Made by a program: the position numbers and the translations under genes. This document shows, in pieces, positions 1-10,093 of a DNA stretch of 64,000 nucleotides. The stretch is from Xenococcaceae cyanobacterium MO_188.B29 (GTDB lineage: Bacteria > Cyanobacteriota > Cyanobacteriia > Cyanobacteriales > Xenococcaceae). A model generated the notes under the pieces. It saw only the letters and a program-made list of their open reading frames with translations. It was not told the origin of the DNA and ran no database searches. How positions within the stretch are numbered: position 1 is the stretch's first letter; each line of letters opens with the position of its first letter. Where the stretch lies: contig JASJDI010000001.1 of assembly GCA_030065155.1 (NCBI GenBank), forward strand, positions 24,003-88,002. Reading direction: 5' to 3'.

Positions 1-108
1 GACAAATAGACAGTTTCATTTAAGCATTTTGACAAGTTTAAAACTGCCTTGAAGCTATCTGACTTAAACTAGACTTTATTGAGTAATATTAATTAAATAA
101 CAAACAGG

Positions 109-411
109 ATGGATACTCAGCGTTCTAAGATACAAAGCCTTTTGGGTATAAACAATGAGATTGAAGCAAAGTTAAAAGAAGTACATAATCGTAAGGTTAA
201 TATTAATAGTAATAGAAAAGAAAGTATTGAAAAATTACATACTAATACTAATAAATTGAGTCTAAGCAATAGTAATAAGCATGTTAAGATGCGCTTATTT
301 TTACGGAAAGAAACTAGAGACAGACTCCACATTCATAAAATAAACACTGGTGAGAATATAAGCGATATTGTTGATGCTGCTGTTACCGCTTATCTCAATA
401 AGATTTCGTAG
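109..411 (+). CDS. Small putative ribbon-helix-helix-like DNA-binding protein (low-complexity Asn/Lys-rich N-terminus)
   Basis: C-terminal MRLFLRKETRDRLHIHKINTGENISDIVDAAVTAYL resembles an RHH strand-helix-helix; ORF with ATG. Confidence 0.45.
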   Translation: MDTQRSKIQSLLGINNEIEAKLKEVHNRKVNINSNRKESIEKLHTNTNKLSLSNSNKHVKMRLFLRKETRDRLHIHKINTGENISDIVDAAVTAYLNKIS

Positions 412-531
412 TAAGGACGATTCGCCCTAAAGGACTAGCTTCTTGCTCAATAACCTCAACGGGGGGAACCCCGCCAACGAACTGCTTCACCGCAACGGTT
501 TTTCGCGCTTAGCGTCGCGAATCGCCCCTAC
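411..531. repeat. MITE/REP-like palindromic element with terminal inverted repeats between convergent genes
   Basis: GTAAGGACGATTCG (411-424) versus CGAATCGCCCCTAC (518-531) are inverted repeats with 2 mismatches; GC-rich palindromic interior; same motif family as other GTAGGGGCGAA repeats in the window. Confidence 0.6.
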
Positions 532-1211
532 AAGGTTGATATGTTCTCATCAAGCTCTAGTCCATATTGATCGTAGTAGTCTAAGATCATCAGCTTAAGT
601 TGATCTTCTGTAGGTGCTATAAATTTCGATCGATTGCTTTTGACTGGGGTAGTGATAGCATCTTTGATATTCATTCCCTGCTGTATTCTCAGTCTCAATG
701 ATCTTACTTGCCATCCAGAGATTGCAGCCCATTTCTCTAGGGATAGACTAATACCACTATACTCATAAGTTTTATTTGGTTGCTTAATTTTCTGACCTTG
801 AGTGGAGACTGGAGTAGTTAGAGCTTCTAGTATTGTCCATTTACCCATCATACGTTTTTTCACCACAGAATACTTAATTTTGAAGTGTTTACACCAGTCT
901 TTTAAACTTTTAACCTCGCCGTTAATCTCATAGGTTGATTCAGCCAAGGAAATATGTTTTTTAGGTACTCTATTTTTGCTTTGGATATCATTAGTAGTCC
1001 AACGACAATTACTGGGTTCGTAATCTCCTTTTGGATCGATTCTGTCTAATGTCATTGCATCAGGACGGTAGCCCATATCTTCTATAAAGTTATCAAAAGA
1101 TTCTAACCAGCGATCGCAAATAGATATAGTGGCATAATTGGGGTCTTTTTTTACTCGTTGTCTCATCGCTCTATAAGTATTCAATGTGCGAGTATAATAA
1201 ACGCTAGTCAT
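528..1211 (-). CDS. Phage/homing-endonuclease-like AP2/HNH-type protein with tandem NUMOD-like repeats
   Basis: ICDRWLESFDNFIEDMGYRPDAMTLDRIDPKGDYEPSNCRWTTNDIQSKNR signature; two C-terminal repeats YEINGEVKSLKDW..EALTTPV and YEYSGISLSLEKW..DAITTPV. Confidence 0.65.
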   Translation of the reverse strand: MTSVYYTRTLNTYRAMRQRVKKDPNYATISICDRWLESFDNFIEDMGYRPDAMTLDRIDPKGDYEPSNCRWTTNDIQSKNRVPKKHISLAESTYEINGEVKSLKDWCKHFKIKYSVVKKRMMGKWTILEALTTPVSTQGQKIKQPNKTYEYSGISLSLEKWAAISGWQVRSLRLRIQQGMNIKDAITTPVKSNRSKFIAPTEDQLKLMILDYYDQYGLELDENISTL

Positions 1212-1374
1212 CTAGTTCCCTTTTTACTTCCTGTAAGTTCCGCCTTACTTAGATAGTATTTTATCATTAAGTACAATTTAGGAGTCATTAATCTCATAAG
1301 GGTAATTATCGGAATTAGAAGAAAATATCGGATCTTGATTACAAGTAAATCTGATTGATTCCCAACTAACCTAA

Positions 1375-2232
1375 TTAATCAAAAAGAGTTAACTGAATAG
1401 GAGTAGATTCAGTAGCTGGTTTAGAAAGAATTGGTATATTAATCCCTGCTGACTCTAGTAAACTTTGGAGATAAAAAGCAGTACCAGGCGATCGCGATTC
1501 TTGAGGACAGTGAACAAAAAAATAGATAGTCTTATTTTGATTTAACCAATTACCAAGATTAGATACCCATTCAGATAAGAAAACATCATTATATTGCCGT
1601 TGTGGATGACTAATAAAACGCACCAAAACAAAGTTAGAAGTAACAACAGGTGTTAGGGGAAGTTTTGGTTTTTTTCTGGTGGAATTAGCTTGAGGATTGT
1701 CAGGAGCATTATAAATAGGTCTAGTATCCAGCAATACCCTACCTACACCCAACTGAGTAAGGATTTTATTAAGTTGGCTAGCGTGAAGCTCTTTATACCA
1801 GTCTAAATGACGCACTTCTACAGCCAGAGAAACCCCCGTATCTTGGCAACCTTGTAAAAACTCAATTAAATCTTCTAGATAAGCAGGACTATAACTAGGA
1901 GGTAATTGAGCAAAAATAACTCCCAGACGATCGCCTAATCTTTTCATTCGCTCAATAAAATCTAGTGCAGCAGGAAGAGAAGGTTGTAGTAAACCTTGAT
2001 GGGTAACAGTCTGAGGAAATTTAGGACAGAATTGAAAACCAGGGACTGTTTGCTCAACCCAACGCTGTACTTTTTCAGCAGAAGGAACAGCATAAAAAGT
2101 AGTATTCCCTTCAACAGTATGAAAACGCTGGCTATAAAGGCGTAAAAAATCTTGAGATTTACTTTTGGGAGGGTATAAATTCCCTACCCAACCTTTATAA
2201 GACCAGACTGCACAACCAAGATAAAAATTCAC
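1375..2232 (-). CDS. DUF72 domain-containing protein (YecE-like)
   Basis: YLGCAVWSYKGWVGNLYPPKSKSQDFLRLYSQRFHTVEGNTTFYAVP is typical of DUF72. Confidence 0.9.
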   Translation of the reverse strand: MNFYLGCAVWSYKGWVGNLYPPKSKSQDFLRLYSQRFHTVEGNTTFYAVPSAEKVQRWVEQTVPGFQFCPKFPQTVTHQGLLQPSLPAALDFIERMKRLGDRLGVIFAQLPPSYSPAYLEDLIEFLQGCQDTGVSLAVEVRHLDWYKELHASQLNKILTQLGVGRVLLDTRPIYNAPDNPQANSTRKKPKLPLTPVVTSNFVLVRFISHPQRQYNDVFLSEWVSNLGNWLNQNKTIYFFVHCPQESRSPGTAFYLQSLLESAGINIPILSKPATESTPIQLTLFD

Positions 2233-2255
2233 GAGATAGCTTGTTAATTCCTATT

Positions 2256-3500
2256 CTAAACAGGGAGATGTTCTTGAGTAAGGATATTAATAGCTTTCAC
2301 CTCTTCCATATCTGCTTTCACTGCATCTTGGAGTTGTTCTCTTAGATCGGGTGTAACAGCTAAAGCCCTTGTCCAATCAGGTATTTGTGCTCCTGCTGGA
2401 TCGCTGAAATATAGTTCTCCTGCATCAGAAATAACCTCTTCAAACAGTTCAGTAATTACCTCTTCTTGATGGCGATCGTATTGTAAATTATTAAACCTGG
2501 CATCAACAAAATATTGACGAGTATAATCTTGTGCCTCGCGACGGAATTTAACTCGCAAAGCATGGATGTGATCTCGACTGACGACAACTTTTTCAGTTTC
2601 AGTTAGAGTTCGTAATACTGAACGGAGGATATCACGGCACATTTTTCTTAATCCTTCTTGGGAAGAAGCACCTACCTGTTGATGCTTATGATCGAAAATC
2701 CCCAAATCAATTTGAGCAATTCTTTTTTCAGCTACACTACGATAAACTTCTGCCAAGAAACCAATCTCTAACCCCCAGTTACCAGGAATACGAGTATTTA
2801 AAGCCAGATCGCTAGTCATCGCAAATTCTCCTGAGAGGGGATAGCGGAAAGAACTAAGATAGCGGAGATATTTTTGATAACCAAAGAGTTCAGTTAAAGC
2901 AGTGAGCAAAGGAGTGACGAATAAACGTACTACTCGTCCATTGAGACTGCGGGGATAACTACCAATACGAGCATAGTAGGCTTTATTAAAAGCAATACCA
3001 AACTCTTTTTCGAGCAAAGGGAAAAGTAGCTTAAGGGGATAAGAGCGATCGTAGGTAATAATATCAGCATCGTGGAGAGCGATCGCACCTGCTTGCAGAG
3101 TAGCTAAACCTAATCCTAACCATACTGCTCGTCCTTTCCCTCTAAGAGAAAGCAAATCTAAACCACGAGCGCGCAAATTTTCTAGTAAATGGGTAACTCT
3201 CTGACCATTTTCCCAAATAACAAAGGTCTGTTGAGGTAGAAGAGAAAAGAATTGTACTGCGGTGGAATATTGTTCTACTGTATCCGCATAGAGACAAACA
3301 ACTACAGTTTTAATAAAAGCGCATTCTTTGAGATGATCGCGAATTTGAGTTAGAGCAGGTCTTTCTAATTCTTCATACAAAGCAGGAATTAGAACTGCGG
3401 TAGGGGATTCTTGACTTAGCTCTACTAATCTTTCTTCTAAAAATTCTAAATTACAACCAAAATCATGAATAGTAGTAATTAACTCTTGTTTGTAATCCAT
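2256..3500 (-). CDS. Glycosyltransferase, glucosyl-3-phosphoglycerate synthase-like
   Basis: GKGRAVWLGLGLATLQAGAIALHDADIITYDRSYPLKLLFPL; GNWGLEIGFLAEVYR; GpgS-like architecture. Confidence 0.65.
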   Translation of the reverse strand: MDYKQELITTIHDFGCNLEFLEERLVELSQESPTAVLIPALYEELERPALTQIRDHLKECAFIKTVVVCLYADTVEQYSTAVQFFSLLPQQTFVIWENGQRVTHLLENLRARGLDLLSLRGKGRAVWLGLGLATLQAGAIALHDADIITYDRSYPLKLLFPLLEKEFGIAFNKAYYARIGSYPRSLNGRVVRLFVTPLLTALTELFGYQKYLRYLSSFRYPLSGEFAMTSDLALNTRIPGNWGLEIGFLAEVYRSVAEKRIAQIDLGIFDHKHQQVGASSQEGLRKMCRDILRSVLRTLTETEKVVVSRDHIHALRVKFRREAQDYTRQYFVDARFNNLQYDRHQEEVITELFEEVISDAGELYFSDPAGAQIPDWTRALAVTPDLREQLQDAVKADMEEVKAINILTQEHLPV

Positions 3501-3620
3501 AAGTTTATATATTAATTGAACAATTTAAGTTTCACAATTTTAGATTATTTTATGAATTATGCAATGAATCTTAGAACAAGAGAGTTCCTTGGAATACAAA
3601 ATACCTAAATAAAAGATGAA

Positions 3621-5186
3621 ATGGAACGAAGTGGTAAAGTTTATTTGGTAGGAGCAGGATTAGGAGACCTTAATTACCTAACTCTGAGAGGACAAGAATT
3701 AATCTCCCAGGCAGAAGTATTAATTTATGATGCTTTAGTAGATAATTACTTGCTCAATTTAGTTTCTGATAGTTGTCTCAAGTTAGATGTAGGCAAACGA
3801 GGCGGTCAAGTTAGTACACCCCAAGCAGAAATCAATCGCTTACTGGTTAGTTATTGTCTAGAAGGAAAACAAGTAGTAAGACTCAAGAGTGGAGATCCTG
3901 CTATATTTGGTCGTGCTGTCCCAGAAATAGAAGCCTTACAAGCAGCAGATTGTAATTGGGAGATAGTTCCAGGTATCTCTTCCGCGATCGCAGCACCTTT
4001 ACTAGCAGGTATTTTCCTAACCGAGAAAGATTTAAGTCGTTGTTTTGCCGTTTTGAGTGGACATAACCCAGACATACTAGACTGGGATGCTTTAGCACGG
4101 ATAGATACTTTAGTAATTTTGATGGGAGGACGTTCTTTAGCAACAATAGTCAAAAAATTACAAGATTGTGGACGATGCAGCGATGAACCTATTGCCATTA
4201 TTAAGAATTGTAGTCGTCTTCAACAACAGATTTTTTGGGGGACTCTAACCGATATAGTAGATAAAACCAGTGGTCTTTCTCTTTCTCCAGCCGTTATTGT
4301 TATTGGTAAAGTTGTGGCACTAGCTAATCAGTTTCAACAATCTCCGTCCTATAATCTTCCCTTGACAGGAAAAACAGTCTTAATTACTCGTTCTGCTGAA
4401 CAATCAAGTAAATTTAGAGATTTATTACAGCAAGAAGGCGCAAATGTTCTGGAAATGCCCGCTTTGGAGATTACCGCACCATCGAGTTGGGCAGATTTAG
4501 ATCGAGCGATCGCTAATTTAGCTAGTTTTGATTGGTTGATCCTTACCTCTGCTAATGGAGTAAACTATTTTTGCGATCGCTTAGCGGATCAGGGTAAAGA
4601 TGCTCGCACTCTAGCAGGAATTAAAATTGCCGTAGTTGGACAAAAAACCGCTGCTACTCTCCGACAAAAAAATCTGCAACCAGACTTTATTCCTCCTGAT
4701 TTTGTTGCTGATTCTTTAGTCGCTAACTTTCCTGAAGAATTAGAGCGAAAAAAAATTCTTTTCCCCCGTGTAGAGACTGGTGGCAGAGAAGTATTAGTTA
4801 AAGAATTAGCAGCTAAAGGTGCAGAAGTAGTAGAAGTAGCAGCTTATCAATCTGCTTGTCCCCAAACAATTGAAGCAAATGTCTGGCAAGCACTACAACA
4901 AAAACAAATAGATATTGTCACCTTTGCTAGTTCTAAAACCGTCAGAAACTTTGTGCAACTAGTAGAGCAAGAATTAAAACATCATCCTCATGTTACTCTT
5001 CAATCCATCTTAGACAATGTTGACATAGCATCCATTGGTCCCCAAACCTCGAAAACTTGTCAAGAATTATTCGGCAGAGTAGATATAGAAGCACGAGAAT
5101 ATACTTTAGAAGGATTAACCCAGGCGATCGCGACAGCGATCTGCCTTCGGCAGCCCGCGCAGTGCCAGGCTTCGCCCGATCTCTAA
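3621..5186 (+). CDS. cobA-hemD: Fused uroporphyrinogen-III C-methyltransferase / uroporphyrinogen-III synthase (CobA-HemD)
   Basis: N-terminal SUMT: GKVYLVGAGLGDLNYLTLRGQELI, VVRLKSGDPAIFGR; C-terminal HemD: TGKTVLITRSAEQSSKFRDLLQQEGANVLEMPALEI. Confidence 0.92.
   Translation: MERSGKVYLVGAGLGDLNYLTLRGQELISQAEVLIYDALVDNYLLNLVSDSCLKLDVGKRGGQVSTPQAEINRLLVSYCLEGKQVVRLKSGDPAIFGRAVPEIEALQAADCNWEIVPGISSAIAAPLLAGIFLTEKDLSRCFAVLSGHNPDILDWDALARIDTLVILMGGRSLATIVKKLQDCGRCSDEPIAIIKNCSRLQQQIFWGTLTDIVDKTSGLSLSPAVIVIGKVVALANQFQQSPSYNLPLTGKTVLITRSAEQSSKFRDLLQQEGANVLEMPALEITAPSSWADLDRAIANLASFDWLILTSANGVNYFCDRLADQGKDARTLAGIKIAVVGQKTAATLRQKNLQPDFIPPDFVADSLVANFPEELERKKILFPRVETGGREVLVKELAAKGAEVVEVAAYQSACPQTIEANVWQALQQKQIDIVTFASSKTVRNFVQLVEQELKHHPHVTLQSILDNVDIASIGPQTSKTCQELFGRVDIEAREYTLEGLTQAIATAICLRQPAQCQASPDL
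5135..5182. repeat. Short palindromic repeat adjoining HIP1-like sites, overlapping the 3' end of cobA-hemD
   Basis: AGCGATCTGCCTTCGGCAGCCCGCGCAGTGCCAGGCTTCGCCCGATC; internal hairpin CTGCC-TTC-GGCAG; GC content unlike the surrounding CDS. Confidence 0.5.
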
Positions 5187-5310
5187 AATTAGTTGAAATT
5201 CAGACCCTCTTTACTCTTTAAACATTAAAATACTTATCACCGTTTACCATCACAATTGGTAAACTATAATTGCAACAAGTTAAGATTATTTACAAAAACC
5301 CTAATTCGCC

Positions 5311-7278
5311 TTGTTTAATTTAATCGCCAAACTTAGAGAAATATTTGCCCATTGGTGGTCAGAGTTCACTCTCCAGACCAAACTGATGGCTGCTGCTACT
5401 TTGGTAGTTTCTCTGGTGATGAGTGGTTTAACTTTTTGGGCAGTCAATACTATCCAAGAAGATGCTAGACTCCACGATACTCGTTTTGGCAGCGATTTAG
5501 GGTTATTATTAGCAGCCAATGCTGCCCCTCTAGTAGCAGAAGAAGATTTATCTAGTTTGGCTAGATTTTCTCATCGTTTTTTTCGTAGCACAGCTAGTGT
5601 ACGCTATTTAATTTATGCCGATGAACAAGGCAACATTTTCTTTGGTATTCCCTATTCTCAAGCAGAAGTTCAAAACTCTCTGACTATTGAACGTCGGATT
5701 AAATTACCAGATAACTACTCACCAGATAGCGACTTACCCTTTATTCGTCAACATTTGACCCCTAATGGTGAAGTAACAGATGTATTTGTTCCTCTGTTTC
5801 ATGAAAGTAAGTATTTAGGAGTATTAGCAGTAGGGATAAATCCCAATCCCACAGCAATTGTTTCCTCTAGTCTCACTAGAGACGTTACCCTCGCGGTATT
5901 TATCTCGATCTGGGTGATGGTAATTCTGGGGAATGTCTTTAATGCACTCATGATTACTAAGCCTATTAAAGAGTTATTAGTAGGTGTAAAAAATATTGCT
6001 GCTAAAAACTTTAAACAGCGTATAGACTTACCCCTAAGAGGAGAACTAGGGGAGTTGATTGCTGGTTTTAATGATATGGCAGAACGGCTAGAAAAATATG
6101 AAGAACAAAATATAGAAGAACTAACCGCAGAAAAAGCCAAACTAGAAACTTTAGTTTCAACTATTGCCGATGGGGCAGTTTTAATCGATACTGATATGCG
6201 TGTTATGCTCATCAACCCAACAGCCAGGAGAATGTTTGGTTGGGAAGGTAAAGATATCATTGGGGAAAATGTACTTCATTATTTACCTACAGAATTAACC
6301 ATCAAACTGACTAAACCCCTTTATCAAATTGTTGCTAACAAGATACAAATAAAACCACAAGATGAAGAACTAAAATCAGATGATAACGAAAATTTTACTC
6401 ATACAGAAGATAGTTTTACGGTGGGAGATGAATTTCGTCTTACTCTAAATCAACCAACTCGTAGAACAGTTCGTATTCTGCTAACTCAAGTTTTAGAGCA
6501 ATACCATAACAGTGTTAAAGGTATTGCTATGACAGTACAAGATATTACCCGCGAAGTAGAATTAAACGAAGCTAAAAGTCAATTTATTAGCAATGTTTCC
6601 CACGAATTAAGAACGCCGTTATTTAACATTAAGTCTTTTATTGAAACTTTATTTGAATATGGAGAAGATTTAACAGAAGTACAACAAAAAGAGTTTTTAG
6701 AAACAGCTAATCACGAAACAGATAGGCTAACTCGTTTAGTTAATGATGTTTTAGATTTATCCCGTTTAGACTCTTCCCGTACTTATAACTTTTGTCGTGT
6801 AGATTTAACTCAAGTAATTGAACAAACCTTAAGAACTTATCAACTGAATGCTAAAGATAAAGGAATTAAAATTGGACAAGAAATAGAGGCAAATTTACCA
6901 ACTGTTTGGGGACATTACGATTTATTATTACAAGTCCTGACTAATTTAGTAGGTAATGGACTCAAGTTTACTCTTTCTGGTGGGCAAGTGACTATTAGAG
7001 CCTACAAAGTAGAATCTGACTCTCAATTGACTGAACCAATACCTTCTGTAAGAGTAGAAGTAGCAGATACTGGTATTGGTATTGAACCAGAAGATCAAGA
7101 AGCTATTTTCGAGCGATTTTTCCGGGTGGAAAATCGAGTTCACACCCTCGAAGGTACAGGCTTAGGATTATCAATTGTCAAAAATATTATCGACAAACAC
7201 AATAGTCAAATTTATTTACATAGTGAAGTTGGTGTTGGCACAACTTTTTGGTTCGACTTGCAAGTTTATCAAGAATAA
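5311..7278 (+). CDS. nblS: Two-component sensor histidine kinase NblS/Hik33/DspA (HAMP-PAS-HisKA-HATPase); probable TTG start
   Basis: TM-sensor-HAMP-PAS-HisKA (SHELRTPLFNIKSFIETL) and HATPase (DTGIGIEPEDQEAIFERFFRVE); N-terminus resembles cyanobacterial NblS. Confidence 0.85.
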   Translation: MFNLIAKLREIFAHWWSEFTLQTKLMAAATLVVSLVMSGLTFWAVNTIQEDARLHDTRFGSDLGLLLAANAAPLVAEEDLSSLARFSHRFFRSTASVRYLIYADEQGNIFFGIPYSQAEVQNSLTIERRIKLPDNYSPDSDLPFIRQHLTPNGEVTDVFVPLFHESKYLGVLAVGINPNPTAIVSSSLTRDVTLAVFISIWVMVILGNVFNALMITKPIKELLVGVKNIAAKNFKQRIDLPLRGELGELIAGFNDMAERLEKYEEQNIEELTAEKAKLETLVSTIADGAVLIDTDMRVMLINPTARRMFGWEGKDIIGENVLHYLPTELTIKLTKPLYQIVANKIQIKPQDEELKSDDNENFTHTEDSFTVGDEFRLTLNQPTRRTVRILLTQVLEQYHNSVKGIAMTVQDITREVELNEAKSQFISNVSHELRTPLFNIKSFIETLFEYGEDLTEVQQKEFLETANHETDRLTRLVNDVLDLSRLDSSRTYNFCRVDLTQVIEQTLRTYQLNAKDKGIKIGQEIEANLPTVWGHYDLLLQVLTNLVGNGLKFTLSGGQVTIRAYKVESDSQLTEPIPSVRVEVADTGIGIEPEDQEAIFERFFRVENRVHTLEGTGLGLSIVKNIIDKHNSQIYLHSEVGVGTTFWFDLQVYQE

Positions 7279-7290
7279 GTTTTTACTACC

Positions 7291-7833
7291 ATGACTGATA
7301 TTAATCGAGAAGCAGCAACCTTAATTTCTTTTCCTCAAGCGATCGCGACTACTCAATCTTTAATAATACAGATAGAAGTAGAGAAATTAAGCGAATCAGA
7401 AATAGAAAAGGCAGTCAGTTCTTTAATCCAAAATCAACAAGGTGCAAGAGGTTTTTTTGTTGCTTATTTAACTAGTGAACTACCCTTAGTGGATAATCCC
7501 TCTCCTGGCATAATTAATGCGCTTAAATCTTTTCCTGATGTAGTTAGCGAGTTATTAGTTAAAAATTTAGCTATGTCTACAGCAATGACTATTACTCATC
7601 AGCGTAATAATGATCGAGAAAATGCTCAAAGTTCCGAACAAGTTTCTCGTCGTAATGCCAATTTAATTAAACAGTTAAATTTAGATTTAATTACTGAAGA
7701 ATTAAACAAACTAAACACAACTATTACCACTGGAGAAGGTAGCTATCAGGAATTCCTGCAAAAGTGGGGGTATGACGCAGAACAAAAAGAAATGATTGGT
7801 AAAGCGATCGCTCAATTAAGTAATAGAGAGTAA
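7291..7833 (+). CDS. Hypothetical protein (probably conserved in cyanobacteria)
   Basis: Complete ORF 12 nt downstream of nblS on the same strand; no domain recognised. Confidence 0.7.
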   Translation: MTDINREAATLISFPQAIATTQSLIIQIEVEKLSESEIEKAVSSLIQNQQGARGFFVAYLTSELPLVDNPSPGIINALKSFPDVVSELLVKNLAMSTAMTITHQRNNDRENAQSSEQVSRRNANLIKQLNLDLITEELNKLNTTITTGEGSYQEFLQKWGYDAEQKEMIGKAIAQLSNRE

Positions 7834-7893
7834 GTATTAATAAAGTTAGGAGTTTTACGATTAGATTCTTAATGTTGTATTGACAAACACTTT

Positions 7894-9948
7894 CTAATAT
7901 TGTTTATGTATATCTTTACTACTCAATTCAACAATTCGATCGAAATCATAATTACCAATTAATTCTTCTAAAGCAGTTGCCAAAGATTGATGAGTTGAAG
8001 GGATTTGGGCAACTAACTGTTTAAGCAAATCAGCATCAACAGCGATCGCTGCGTGGTAGAGTTTAGTTATCCATTGAGGAGTCATACAGCTTAAATCCTG
8101 ACAATTCAGAGATTTAGTCGGTGCTATCTCAGGACAAATAACAGTAGACATTGGCTCATAGGTAGATTTACAGGTAGAAGAGGGAGCTAAATCTACTTGA
8201 ATACCAAAAGAAAATATAGAGCCTTCCCCCAGAGTACTGACAAGATTAATTTTCCCTCCCATTAAATTAACAAAATGTTGGCTGATAGCAAGTCCTAAAC
8301 CTGTTCCTCCTAGCTTAGGAATATCTGCTGTTGTTTGAATAAAAGGTTTAAATAATAACTCCATCTCTTTTTCAGCTATACCTATACCTGTATCTTCAAT
8401 TTCAAAAATCAGCTTGGCTTTATTAGTGGTTATTACCACATTACCCATAGCAATTTCTCGTAGACTTAAAACTCTTAAAACGACACTTCCTGTTTGGGTA
8501 AATTTGATAGCGTTATCTAGTAAATTAATTAAAACTTGTCGTAATTTAACTCGATCGGTTTTTATATACTCTATTAATCCTCTTGCCAATTCAAACTGAA
8601 GAGATAGCTGTTTTGCTTGAGCCAAAGGTTGAAACATTAATTGCAGATCGTGCAGCAGTCGATGTAGGCTAAATACCTTTGGCTGTAACTCAGTTTCTCC
8701 TTTCTCTATTTTGGACATTTCTAAAACATCGTTAATCAAATTGAGTAAATGCTCTCCACTGTTGTGAATAATACTCAGAGATTTTTTTTGTTTAGGGGTT
8801 ATCGCCTCATCTCTTGCCATCAATTGAGTAAAGCCAAGAATGGCATTAAGGGGGGTACGGAATTCATGACTCATATTAGCTAAGAATTCGCTTTTAGCCA
8901 GTTTGGCTACTTCTGCTTTCTGTTTAGCTTCTTCTAAAGCCTGACGCTGCTGTTTTTCTTGGGCTAAGAGTTTAGCTTGAGCAATAGCAATACCAACTTG
9001 GGCAGCTACTGCTTCTAATAATTCAATTTCAGCTTGTGTCCATTGACGAAAACGATCGCACTGATGAACTACAATTGCTCCATTGGGCTTACCTTGATAA
9101 GAAGTACGAACTGCCATTAAAGACTTAACTTGAAATTGTCGATAAACAGGGATAGAACGTTGTAAAGAAGGCTCTTGGTAGACATTGGCACAAACCTCTG
9201 CTTGTTCTTTCGTAAAAGCTTTATCTAGACAGGCTGCATCTTGTAGAGTGACTGCTATTCCTAACGTAGAAGCGTAGTTAGGGACAAGATACTCTTCTAC
9301 TACACAAGCTGTAGTCGTAGGTTGAAAATGATAGTCAAAGATTTGACAACGATCGACTTGAAAAACATCTCCAATCTGATGGACAGTAGTTTGAAACACT
9401 TGTTTTAAGTCTAAACTTTTCCTAATATCTTGGGTAATTTTCTCCAGTAAAAGTACTCGTTGCAATTGTTGCTCCAAAGCTTTTTCTGCCTGCTGTCTAG
9501 CCAATTCTACTTGCTTATTTTTAATAAATAAAATAGCAGTTTTTTTGTTATCATTTTCTAAGATACAATCCCCTGATATTTCTAAAACCAGAGAAGTTTC
9601 TGCTCGGCTAAATTCATATTCTCTGGTTTCATATTTTTCCTGTTGTATTCTCACATCAGGGTATGCTTCTGTATCTACAGGTTGTTTATCAATAGATAAG
9701 GGTAATATCTCTATTAACTTGGCTTTGAAAATATCTCGATCGGATTTAGCTACTAATTGTCTAAAAGCACAATTAAACCATTGAATTTCCCCATCTTCAT
9801 TAACCCACACAACAGCCTCTGGGATCGCTTCTAGAGTTACCAGCATTTTGCTGACGACATTGTTCATACTCATGAGAGTAGTATTTTTAGAAAAGTTATT
9901 GCCCAAAAAACAATCGGGATTTGGGTTACTATTGTGTGAACTGTTCAT
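7894..9948 (-). CDS. PAS-GAF sensor histidine kinase
   Basis: PAS (VVWVNEDGEIQWFNCAF), GAF (VFQVDRCQIFDY..AAQVGIAIAQAKLL), HisKA (SHEFRTPLNAILGFTQLM), HATPase (DTGIGIAEKEMELLFKPFIQ; GGTGLGLAIS). Confidence 0.9.
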   Translation of the reverse strand: MNSSHNSNPNPDCFLGNNFSKNTTLMSMNNVVSKMLVTLEAIPEAVVWVNEDGEIQWFNCAFRQLVAKSDRDIFKAKLIEILPLSIDKQPVDTEAYPDVRIQQEKYETREYEFSRAETSLVLEISGDCILENDNKKTAILFIKNKQVELARQQAEKALEQQLQRVLLLEKITQDIRKSLDLKQVFQTTVHQIGDVFQVDRCQIFDYHFQPTTTACVVEEYLVPNYASTLGIAVTLQDAACLDKAFTKEQAEVCANVYQEPSLQRSIPVYRQFQVKSLMAVRTSYQGKPNGAIVVHQCDRFRQWTQAEIELLEAVAAQVGIAIAQAKLLAQEKQQRQALEEAKQKAEVAKLAKSEFLANMSHEFRTPLNAILGFTQLMARDEAITPKQKKSLSIIHNSGEHLLNLINDVLEMSKIEKGETELQPKVFSLHRLLHDLQLMFQPLAQAKQLSLQFELARGLIEYIKTDRVKLRQVLINLLDNAIKFTQTGSVVLRVLSLREIAMGNVVITTNKAKLIFEIEDTGIGIAEKEMELLFKPFIQTTADIPKLGGTGLGLAISQHFVNLMGGKINLVSTLGEGSIFSFGIQVDLAPSSTCKSTYEPMSTVICPEIAPTKSLNCQDLSCMTPQWITKLYHAAIAVDADLLKQLVAQIPSTHQSLATALEELIGNYDFDRIVELSSKDIHKQY

Positions 9949-10093
9949 TAATCAGGGTAAGTTTTTCATCTCTTAAGAAATTAAAAATAGCAAAATTTCT
10001 GGTTAAGCTCATCCTCATTAGGATGTATGTAAGTATTAAATCTGGTAATCGAGAAGAAATAGAGAATTAAACAGTAATACAAGTAATTTTGTC

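Noticed and set aside
117-332. Minus-strand 71-aa Leu-rich ORF overlapping the first gene
   Set aside because: Mirror-frame artefact of the AT-rich, Asn/Lys-rich plus-strand gene.
3851-4198. Antisense ORFs within cobA-hemD, nblS and the pix genes
   Set aside because: They lie wholly inside strongly supported coding regions on the other strand.
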